Shown here: in pieces, positions 8,833-20,800 of the stretch
How positions within the stretch are numbered: the stretch's first letter is position 1
Layout: each line of letters begins with the position of its first letter
NCBI RefSeq assembly: GCF_902459465.1
Contig: NC_047073.1
Span: 7,751,036 to 7,815,035 of the forward strand
Origin: Asterias rubens
Taxonomy: Eukaryota; Echinodermata; Asteroidea; Forcipulatida; Asteriidae
Direction: 5' to 3'
Length of the DNA: 64,000 nt
Translations under genes and position numbers: made by a program
Notes under the pieces: model-generated
The model's input: the letters and a program-made list of their open reading frames with translations, nothing else
Told to the model about the DNA's origin: nothing
The model's database searches: none

Positions 8833-11800
8833 ATGGCTGCTCAAGATGAACTTGGTAAGAACTTAGAAAATCATATTCTTTTGAGTTATTTTAAATGGCC
8901 ATGTTGTTAATTTTTTAGGAAATGACTGTGATATTGTTTATTTGGAAATTAGGCGTGTGCAATAACCAGCCTTATCCTAGCATTAGGCTTTTTAGCGCAT
9001 TTAAAATCAAACTCTATCTCGAGTCGATAGATCAAAGACAATTGAATGAATGATTGATATAGTCAATGGAGTAGACTAACTCAGTCTTCTAAACAAAAAT
9101 CTCAGAAAGCACTATCGCTGGCACCGCTGCTTGTAAGTTGTATTGCAATTTTGTATTGTATTTTAAAGTCCTTACTTACCATGCTTACTGTTGCAGACAA
9201 ATTTGCTACGGTGTAAACGTATTAATGTGGGTACCTTAAATGTGTTCTTGATTCTCAATCTCAGTGAGCTCTTGACTAATCAAAAATGTGCACAAAATTA
9301 TGAATCCCCTTCAAAATCAAAGTTCAATCCCTTCATCCGTAAGAAGCTTTGTATGTTTTGTTAAGTTGTTGCAGTGCACAGCTCATCGTAGCAAACTGCC
9401 CTTGTCTTTCAAAATCTTCAAGTGTGATGCGAGGCATGTCAACCTTTTAATAAACAGTTTGGATAGTTTTTCCAAAAACTGATTTAACTTAATAATTTAA
9501 CAATACAGTTACAAAAAGGCCCCAAATGTACGACCTTCTTGCTGTTGTGGCCCTCAGGATTGATATGGAACAGTCTTCCTAACAATAACATTTTTGAACA
9601 ACATCAAACAATCACTTCAGTACACTACAATGTCAATAGTCAATTCAATAGACAATACATACTTTTAAGACATCACTCAAATCTCACCGGTTTACGGTTT
9701 ACAAGAGCTTACTGTGGGCGCCATGAGCAATGAGCGTTGGATTAAGGGGCAATACAAATGTTTAGTTGATTGACTGACAATTTCCTCGTTGAATTTACAG
9801 AGCTGCTGGAGAGGGTGTTTCTTCGAGTAGGTTCAGCGGAGACTGATGAGCAATTGCAGAATGTAACATCACGATTTTTACCTCCTGTGCTTCTCAAACT
9901 ATGTAGCAACCAGGAAGGAGTTCGAAAAAAGGTCCGCTACATAAAACGTCTCCATCTCATTCTTTTTGGCAATTTTTTTCCCCAGTTTCACTTCTGGCAT
10001 TTTAAATAGTGTAACCATGTCAAGATTAAAACTTAAGTTTGTCATTCGTCAGTGACTAGCCAGTGGGATTGGTGTAAATTGTCAATACACTGTTCTGCCA
10101 GCTTTTTCACGTGTTTATTTTTTACAACGTTATCATTTGTATCTGAAACCGGATGTGAACAATCTGTAGATTCCAGAATGATATAGTCAGTAAAAAAATA
10201 AGTAAAGAAAAATAAACTTCTAGTTTCACATTACTTTGTAGTATTCTCAAGTCTGTACATTCTCAGCAACAAAATATGTCGAAAGTTCTGGAGGTTCTAC
10301 TTTCAGACCCGAAAGTTCAGGGCCCAATTTTACAGAGCTGCTTAAGCACAAAAAGTAGCTAAGAATAACAACATCACTCACTAGAATAAGGTTACCAGCA
10401 GCCAATTTCACAAACAGTAGGATTAAGATGGGTTCAGTGCGTCCTGCGCTTTTGATACAGAACTTAACTCGTCCTAAGTCATGACTTAGGACGAGCAAAC
10501 TCTTCCAAACTTAGGTTTAATCGTATGAATAAGATTAAACCTAAGTTTGGAAGAGTTTGGTATTGTGGACAGCTGTGACAAAGAGATCAAACTAGTCTTA
10601 TCTCGAGTCTAGCCATACGTTTTTTACATCTCCTGGGACTAGTCCAAAGTTAGGAGTAGTCCTAACTCTTTGTGAAATCGACCATATCACACGTACAATT
10701 TACGACTGGTCTCCTGCTTTTTTTTGCTTAGCAGAAAATTACTAAGCAATATTGTCTGCCTGAGCATCTCTATGAAATAGGCCCTGGTTTATAATTTTGT
10801 CAAAGGATTGTTCTGATTTTATATGTTTACTTTGTCACACCAGGTGTTGGAGCTATTGGTCCATATTAATAAGAGGCTTAAGAGTCGACCCAAGGTGCAG
10901 ATCCCTGTGGACGTTCTACTCCTGCAGTACCAAGACCCTGCCAATGTCACGTTTGTTACAGTTAGTATCATAGAATCACCGTCCAGGCCTAGAATTTTAT
11001 CTTATAGAGAAAAATAAAAAAATAGGCTAGTATAGTCTGAAAGAAAAAACAAGGAAGGTAGTTGTAGCACTTAAAAGCACTGGACACTACTGGTAATTAC
11101 TAAAAATAGTTGTGAGCATAGAAACTTTCTTGGTGACAAGCAATGGAGAGCTGTTGATAGTATAAAACATTGTAAGAAGCGGCTCCCTCTGAAGTAACAT
11201 AGTTTTTGAGAGTCAAACATTAAAAGACTTCAGGCCTGGACCCTTTTTATTAGGCATCTGAATACACATACACTTTGTCCAACATTGGTGGGTTTTTTTC
11301 TCGTTATTCTCCTGCAACTTTGATGATCAATTGAGTCAAAATTGTTACAGATTTGTTATTGTATGCATATGTTTGGATACACCAAGTGAGAATACTGGTC
11401 TTTGACAATTACCAAAGAGTTCCTATGCCTTAAAAAACTAACTTATACATAAAAATTGAATTTCTCTTTCGTAGCAACAGCTACCACTTCAATTAACTAC
11501 TTGCATCTTGCCACTAATCTAAGTGCTACTACTTTATTCCTTGTTTTATCTTTGAGAGGGCAAGGCCATTATTAATTTGCAAAGGGAATTTTCATTGGAA
11601 CATGTTAAAGTCAATGGGAAACTTTTGATGGAACACCAAGGCTAACATTATCGCCATTATGACATCCATGTAATTCCAGGCCTGAACATGTCTAGCATTG
11701 AAATTGTGACAAGTAACGCTTTGCTCATTTCATTTGCCGCAATCAAAATAACCCTCAAATGAGCTTGCAAAAGATCCTGGACAGAAAATCAGTCACTTTC

Positions 11801-14800
11801 CTGTTCTTCCTTTAAAAAAAATGAGGCTATAAAGGCCACAAGAAAAATAAAGAATATTTAAAGAGAGGAAAGGTGTCTATTTATATTCCTTTAAAACTAT
11901 TTAGGGTTGAACAAAGGCAACTTTAACCAGAGCGGGATTTGAACCAACGACCTTTGGAGTTACGTGTTCTACCAAATAAGCTATCTAGCCATATGTTGGC
12001 GGTCTTTTTTCCCTGTAAAAAAAAATATTTTATCTGATGACATTGTTAATTCCTTGGGTTTTGATATTTGCAGAACTTCACCATACTGTACCTGAAAATG
12101 GGCTACCCTAGGCTTTCATTGGAGAAACAGGCCGAGTTGGCACCCTCTCTTATTCAATGCATAGAAGGCAAACCGATATTGCAGCAAGAATGGTGAGTAG
12201 CTAGCTGTCCAAAGTTATTAATATTTCCACATTGGATAAATGGTATGAAAGCAGTGTTGTAATCATAGTCATTGTCAAGTCAAAGCACTACTCACCTTTG
12301 CTTAAAGTCAAGTCAAGTCAAATAGAATGTAATTGTTGCTCAAGTCAAGTCACAAGTCAAACTTTTGCAAGTCAAGTCAAGTCATATAATATCATGAAAT
12401 ATGCCCACTCCCATGCTGTTGTGACAAACTTTAATACAATAAAACAAATCTGTTAATGGCTTTTTAATCAATTCAATCAATGAATCATGCACCCACATAT
12501 CTGTGCAGATTAATTGTTTGACCTTACGACAAGAGCACTCAAAAACATTGGGATCGCGGGCAGCAGCATCGTCGCCTGAGACTACAATATTTCCCAATTT
12601 ATTTTAAACAATAATATCATAAATTTATTATTACAGGCTGCTCTCAACTCTCATGTAATTTTTACGCTAATCAAGTCACAAGTCATTTTTCCCCAAGTCA
12701 AGTCGCCAGTAATTTTTCCCCCAATTCAAGTAAAGTCGCAATTCAATGAAATTGGCAACTCAAGTCAAGTCAAAGTCATGAACTTGAGTCAACAACACTT
12801 TATGAAGCGTGCACCTTTATAACACCATCCACAACCTTTCTTGTTTCCAACTCAAAAATTTACTCTTTTGCCTCCTCCTCGTTTAGTCTGCTGCAGATGC
12901 TGATCCCGACCCTGCCGCATCTGAAACTCCCGAAGGACCCAGTTCAGAGAAAAGTGGTTTTTGGTCTAAGCGAGAAGCCTATCACAGTACAAATGCTACT
13001 GGATTTCATGCTGGACTACCTACTCTTACCATACACGTTCAGGTGAGCTTGGATTAGTGTGTTGTGACAGGCTCGGGCCCTAATCCATAAAGCTGTTAAG
13101 CAGAAAATCCTGCTAAGCAAATTTCTTTGATAAGGAAATAAAGGGTGGGGCACCGGCCACAATAGTTCAAACTAAATGGACTTTTGGCTGGTTACCAGTT
13201 TCTGCCAAGCAATATTTGTCTGAGCTTAGCAAGTTTTTGTGCTTAAAGGTTTCATGAAATTGGGACCTGTGCTTTGTTAAGATTTTTTTTCCCCACAGAA
13301 CTCCCTAAGCCCAAATATTTTTTTTTTTTTAAGAAGTTAAACATTTCCTCCGGGCTCCAGTTTCATGAAGTCGCTAGGAGCAGAAAATAATGCTTGCATT
13401 TCTGCTTAGCAAAAATAAAGGATATTAGGATACCATCCACAGGTAGTACATGCGATATGGTATTTTGGCTGGTAACCTTATTTAGGTAAGCATATTGTGT
13501 GTGCAGTTCATGCTTAAGCAGCCCCAATAAGTTTGGTCCAGATTTTAAACAACTATGGATTTCTTTTTTCCACCCAGTACATCCAAGGCTGAGGAACGCC
13601 CCACTACTGCCACTGGAGGGCAGCAGACTGCCTCATCATCATCGTCAAGACCTACAACTGCACCTGCAGGTGGGGCTGGTGCTGCTGCAGCCACAGCTTC
13701 GGGTTGGACAACACCACCGGGTTTGAGTGCCACTGCACTGAAAAGGGTATTGGGAGAAGGGGTTCTGGAAGCAAGCACGATTGAAGAGGTGAGTCAAACT
13801 ATCAAACCCTCCAACTCTTTTCAAACGAGTTGACCAACCGTTTGAAACATTCAACTGCACAGGGCCCAGTTTGATGGCTCTGCTTATTGCCGAATTAGAG
13901 CCCTGTTATATACCATATTGCAATGATGTGTTTATCCTTTTTGCAGTGCAAAGTGGGTATTGTTAACTTCCTTGCTGCTGATGTGTTGTCTGAAGAAGAC
14001 GTTGTGTGTCATCTCATCGTGGCCTGCTCAGATACCAGATACAGGTAATTTTTTCGCTTAAATGACAAATACTTGTGTATTTTACTAAGGCCCAATTTCT
14101 TGGAGCTGGTTTACAGCACTGTACACCGTTAGTAATTGTCAAGGACCAGTATTCCCACTTAGTGTATCCCAACATGCGCATAAAATAACAAATCTGTAAA
14201 AAATTGTACTCAATTGGTCATTGCAATTGCAAAAGAATAATGAAAGAAAAAAAACGCCCTTGTTGCACAAATTTGTATCTGAGTGAGAAATAACCTCTTT
14301 CTCAAAAACTCCATTACTTCAGAGCTATTTTTGAGTAATTACCAATACTGTCCAATGCCTTTAAATGAAGAATATTGACTCGTTGACAGCCTTGTTGCAC
14401 CAAGACAATATGCCCTGAACTTTATCTTTTCTAAAAAATGTTTCTTGTTGTTTGTTTCCATTCAGTGTTGCCACGGCTGCGGACATTGAGCTCAGGAAGA
14501 TGCAAGGTGTTGTCAATTGGAATAATATAGCCATCGTCAATAAACTCTACAGCTTATTCAAGGGAACTGTGGTGATTAAAGGCCAGGTAAAAACTCATAT
14601 ACCAGGGATGTGATTTCTCTGTTTTTTGCCCCTCCCCCTATTTTTATGATTTTTTGTTAATATTTTTTTTCTCTCATAAAAACATGAAGATAAAACCATA
14701 TAAAATACCAAAAATTGGAGAGTAGGGTTTTTAAAACCAAAGGTAAGTGTATGTAAGTAGGCTTTGCCCTCACAAATTTTCGAACTCTCTCAAGCTTTCG

Positions 14801-17800
14801 TGCTTTTAGCTCACAGTTCAGGTATTTTTTAAACAGCCTATCACATTCCTAATATGCGCAATGTGCCATACATTGTGGGTTAGCATTGGGTGCATCGCAG
14901 CACGGGGAGGATTCCGCACCTGCCCAGCCTGGAAGAGGCAAGGAGGTCGACCTCGCAGCAACTGGGTGGGCCAACTGGAAGCGGACTTCGAGTCCTGGGC
15001 TGGGCAGCTGTGGCAATCAGCAGCAGAACGCATTGGTTGGGCGGCTCTACGTCCACCTTGATGGATCAAGAGAATGATGATGATGAGGATGATTGGGTGG
15101 GGGGGTAAATATTACTGACAATTTTCTTGCTTACGAACGGTCTTGAGCGGTGGACTCAAGTTCTGATTTAAAAAAAGATATGGGTTCGCATCCTGCTTCG
15201 AACTCTGGCCAGGTCAGTCGAGACACTTGTATCCTTTAGCAAGGCTCTTTATCATAATTGCTTGGTCTTCATGCAGGAGTACAAAAGGGGTATCGGCGAG
15301 AGCTGGGAAGTTACCTGCGATGGACTAGCATCCTGTCCAGGGGGAATAGAAATAATCTCGGTCGATTACTGCCAATGAGACTGGACATAAACACCGTCCT
15401 GATGACCCATATTGGCTTGAGCCTTTTGGCAATGACATGTCTTAATAATAATATCCACTCCAGTTTCAGTTCAGTACTGTCTCCTCATTGGGTTTTTTGG
15501 GTTGAACAGAGTGGGATTGACTAGAGTGGGATTCGGACCAACGACCTCTGGATTAGCTTGCCATTGCTCTACCACCTAATCTATCTAGCCCTTTGTTGGC
15601 GTCGTCCCTTTTTTTTCAATTCTTTGTTTAACCCCCAAAATCATTTGAAAATTTACCTAGTCAGTTTCCCTTGTGGTTTATATTGATGTCTCCTCATTGT
15701 CTTAACATTTTCAGCCTGCCATCAAGCAAGACGACCGTCGTCTACCGGTTAGCACCAGAGTTCGTCTCAAGATCTTCCCATTCTTCCTCAAGTCTAGGGA
15801 AGCAGCAGAGCAGTTTCCAGCTTGTATCCAGGTAAGCTTGGGACTCGCCCTCCTATTTGCTGAAACCACATACTTTCACAAGGTATAATACTAGTAGTTT
15901 CTCGTTAGGACCAGCACCCTTTATCACACTTTAACACAAAGTAGCAGTCTTCAATTTTCTTTTGCAGCTAACTGAGTCTTGGCTGAGTTTAAAAACAAAA
16001 AATCTACATCAAGTACTGTCTCTTTAGGCTTTGTGTATTTTTTACTGTTAGATTTTAACTGACTTGTCCCTTGTGACTTATTTTTCTTAGGGGGAGGGGC
16101 TTAACTTTTGCTGTTTACGTTAAACTTTTGCTACTGCTAATCATCTGTGAGGTGCCGTGATGCCTTGGCATAAGGCGCTCTATAAATATTTCCTTGTTAT
16201 TTTCATGTCATTTGTTTGACCTTCGTTGTGTTACAGGTTATCTTTGACTGTCTCTACGGCAATAACACCAATGCTAAGCTGAAGACGTTTGCCGTTCAGT
16301 TCGTTCATCATCTCTGTGATACGTGCAGCACATCACGCATGCAGCCTATGGGCCCTATTCTACTCTCCGGTATGGGGAAACTCATCTCCGAAGCTAAAGA
16401 TGTACGTAGTCCAAATTAGAATCATTTTTGTTGTCGGCCATCAGAACTTGCACAGACAACTTTGCCATGACACCGCAATCTAGTGAATTATTCAAAACTT
16501 GACTAGGGAAGACAGTAGTTTGACAAAGCGACTGTAGTATGTCGCAGCTGAAGATACTGTTACCAGAAGCTCCTTGAAATTTATATTTTCAGGAATTACC
16601 AAAAGGTGAACATGCCATCACTTCAATATACCTATTAACGTTTGATCCAACTTATTTAAAAGTCATTTTGGCGCAAGTCAAGTCAAGTCTCCAGTAATTT
16701 TTCCTCAAGTCAAGTCCAGTCACAAGTCAGTGAAATTGGCGACTTTTGTCAGCAGCAACTTGTATCAGTGGTTTATTGAAAACAACAGGAGTGAAACGAA
16801 TTTACTGTTTCAAAAACCAATGATGTAAATAACCTTAACTTCAATAAAACCTCCAGATAATATGGAAGATGTTTTTTTTTTCCAGCTACGTTTTTTTAAT
16901 ATTATTGCATTTGTTTTTCGTTTTGTACTCAGAGCGCCCAGTTACGAGGTCTGGCTTACGTTGCGGTTGGAAAATTATCAAGGTAAGTTAAAGGATAACT
17001 TTGGAATAAAATGGTCCATTAAGAAAATGGTGGAGAAATCTTTGCCCTAGTGCCTTGAGTACCTTATTGGTAGATATGTAAGACCCTATTGCACCTCGTC
17101 TATCGAACTCACTGCCGCTTGACCTCGGAAAACAGAACAATCCTTCAGTCTTCAAGCGACAGCTCAAAACTCACCTCTATAAACAGGCATTTAAAATCTG
17201 TGACTTTTAACTTTGACTTTGTGAACTGGTGCCCTTGAACCTAAACTGGTACCCTTTTTGGTGTTCCCGTCATATTTTTTGTTCAAATCATGAACCACTA
17301 AAATATAACTCATATTTAGCAGACATTCAAATGTCTTTCCCTTTTTTTCTCCAGACGTCTACCACAGCTGTCAAACAAGTTTGACATGGCACTTTTGCAA
17401 CAGTTCTTTGACGCCTTGTCTACTGTAAGTTTGAGTAATTCAATGTATATTTTGTTTATGGTTACACCATGTGTATATCTACTTGCTGGGTAGATTATGT
17501 TCTTTTGAGAACTTGTCTCGCTTTATTTTCTACTTCCCCTGAGTAAAGCGATCAAAGTGTGAGAAGGCCAGCCGTTATTCCTAGGGGGCAAACCCGGGGA
17601 ATACAGTAGTGTGAAAGGGGCTTATTTGAACTCCTTAGGGATATCTTGCAGGTTGGATAGTCAACTGTTGAGTAGTCTATCCACAAGTTATCCAGGGAAA
17701 GTGTTGAGAAGTATTGTGGTTTTAAAGGGTCTGGGAACTTTTTGTAGGACACAAAACACAATGCTCACAGATTTACATTAAACTCACACAGTTTGAAGAT

Positions 17801-20800
17801 AATGATGGTAGAAAGCTTTCCTTGAATTATTACTAGCTGAGGTGCCGTAGTTTTTTAGAAATGAGTAAAACAAGACACCAAAAATAATTTTCGTCTCAGG
17901 AGGCGAAAATTATTAAAGCATGTGAAACTTTTTTGTGTGACATTGTTTTAGTCATTTCTCAAAAACTACAGCACCTCAGCAAGTCTTATTTTAAGGTAAG
18001 CTGTCTACTATCATTAACTTCAAGCGGTGTAAAGTTTAATATAAATCTGTGGACATCGTGTTTTGTGTTACAAAAAGTACCCAAATCCTTTAATAGCGAA
18101 TATTTTTGTTCTCTTAATTCAGGAAGATGCGAATATTCGAATGCATGTGCAGGAGTCTCTCTCTATGATGGCGCAGGCATTCAGGAACCTGGAAGGACCA
18201 AATGTACAAATCATGCAGAGCCTCATCATGAGTAACATTGAGAAGGTAAGGTACCAGACCCACTGAGAGAGGGGATGCTGTTCCAGTAAGCACTGGCTTA
18301 GAGAGAACATATTACGCTTATCATGATATCATGATTTTTTTTATGGAAGTATGGAAAACAAATTGCATCTTATTTGACTTGAATACTCAACCATTGGTGC
18401 AGTTTTTGTTTTTTGGGTTTTTTTTTTTCTCTCCTAATTGTATGTGCATGTTTTTGTTTTCTTTACTGTTCTTATTGTCTGTACTTGAATTTTTACCTGT
18501 GAAATTGATAAATAATGAAAACAAATGAAAGGACCAGTCTTTGTACGCCAACTAGAATACTAAGTATTCTGGTTAGCTACAATTTGACTTTCTGACTTAA
18601 GAGTTAAGAGACGCTACCTAAGAGTTAGGATTGAAAGGGCGTTGATATTTGTTTCCTTTTATTTTATTTTTATGCATCAAAGCAGTGACAATTTAAATAA
18701 GAATTAGAAATCAACATGAAACGAAATAAATAGCCATAATGTTCTAATTGCACTTTGTAGAGTTTTTATCCCACAGCTGTCTGTACTCTTAATCAAATGT
18801 CTTTTTCTGATTGGAATTCAATCGTGCTGTTTTTATCGTTCGTATTTCGCTTGTATATTATTATACTTTTCATAATACTTATATATTCGATGTATTTTTG
18901 TATAAATGGTAAATTTTCAGTGTGTATTTTTATACAACATATTTTCAGACACGCAAAACCAAAATGCATTTCACTGTACAATTTTATTTTACATTTGACA
19001 ATAAAACATTAATAATAAACCATTTCACAATAATAATAATTGTGAGATATAACAAAAGGGAAGAAGTGTGTCAAACCAAGGAAAAGCACAAAATACATCT
19101 AGTTTATATCTTTTGTTGGCAATATAAAATTCAGCTCTCCCCATCATTTTAGCATAATTGATAAAATACGCAATTTGAGGAGGCTTCTCCATGTACTTGC
19201 AATGATAACAATGTACTGTTTGATATTTGGATGCAATTCTTTGTATGGGGCACCATTCTCAACTTACAATGCATTGTATTTATGTTCACAGTCTGAACCC
19301 CAGGCTCGTCTTGTAGCTGTTCAGTATGCGAGTATAGTGTTTCCTGGCAACCACATAGCATCACGCTATGCATTGCTGCTAGCTTCTGGAGATGAGTAAG
19401 TAACACATTAAAAAGGATTTGAGGCATTGCATGGTGAGGTATCAATATATATTTTGTGTTAATCACGATCCTATAAGCTAAAGTAGTAGTCCCAGTCTAT
19501 TTTCTATACCATCCGCCCTGTTAATAGTTAAAAAGCAGGACAGTTTTTTTCAGAACTGAGAAGTCTCCTGAACCCCTGAACTCCGCGGCAGTAGAATAAA
19601 GCAAGACAGTTCTCAAAGAACAAACTCTACCTGGCAAGTAGATACACACACAGTGTTACCGCAAACCAATATGTATTTTTAATAAGACGAAAAAAGAAGA
19701 AAACAATTTTACAGCTTTTTTTATTAAATAATATTGAGGCATTGCATGGTGAGGTATCAATATATATTTGGTTTGCAGTAACACCATGTGTGTATCTACT
19801 TGCCAGGTAGATTATGTTCTTTTAAAAACGTGTCTTGCTTAAAATTCTACTTCCGCGGAGTAGAAAACCATTGATGTAATGAACCCTTTAATATTTGTAT
19901 TTCAGGAAGGAAGATATTCAGAACGAGGCAGTGAAAGGGCTGAGAATACCTAGTGAGGAGTCTCTGAGGGAACAGTCAGATGATGCTAGTGAGGAACCTA
20001 TGAGTGGAGCTAGTAACAGTAAGGCACTAGTTCCTGCTTTCCCTGAGATGGTACTCTACATCAGTGAAATGGTGAGATTGTATTGCAGGCTGGCATAATG
20101 TATAGATACTATCATTCAAAACTGTATGGATGGTGTTGAATGGTCAGACAGTAGGAGGGGTGATTTTGAACTGTGTAGACTTTATCGTTCACTGCTCCTA
20201 TTTTCTCCCCTTTTTGTTTTCAGGCATCCAAGAGAGTGAAAAGTTCCTCGCGTTATGTATCAGGGAACACCCACATGCCCTTCAAGCCATCTACGTTCAA
20301 TCAGGTAATTACTTGAACATTTAATAACTCATTTGCATTGATGTATTATTTTTGGTTTTAATCAAAATTAATATTCTGTATCCCCGTACATCTATTAAAT
20401 GCGTTGATATAACTCACATATTTGTCCTTGTCAATAGATTAGTTAAGAAAGCGTTCTGTGGCATCCTTGATTTTACTATGTATTTGTTGCCACAACAGTT
20501 GACCATTGTAACCGTCAGATACCAAAATAAATATAGGGCGGGAGATACAAATTTGTTGCAGATTAATTCTCAGCTTCAACCCAATAACACTCGATCCTTC
20601 TCATTTGTCCAAACACTTGTATCCTTGAGCTAGATGCTTTACTATAATTGACTCCCTTCACCCGGGAGTATAAATGGGTTCCTGCATTGGTAGAGGTTAA
20701 AGTCACCTGGAAATAGATTTGTTTTTCAAACATAAGAGTATATGTTAAGTAACAATAAAACAACTGTTTTAGTAATTGTTTGTCACGATTTATATGTTAA

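Larger units (their letters stand above)
10321..10785. mobile_element. MITE family M3 carrying nested foldback insertions
   Basis: The outer ends are inverted: ggcccaattttacagagctg at 10321, and agcatctctatgaaataggcc ending at about 10785, whose reverse complement starts ggcctatttcatagag. Inside lie two hairpins (10468-10495 and 10496-10559) and an M5-type element (10575-10684). The outer family recurs at 13072-13270, 13362-13530 and 26327-26562. This occupies about half of ECM29 intron 2. Confidence 0.65.
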
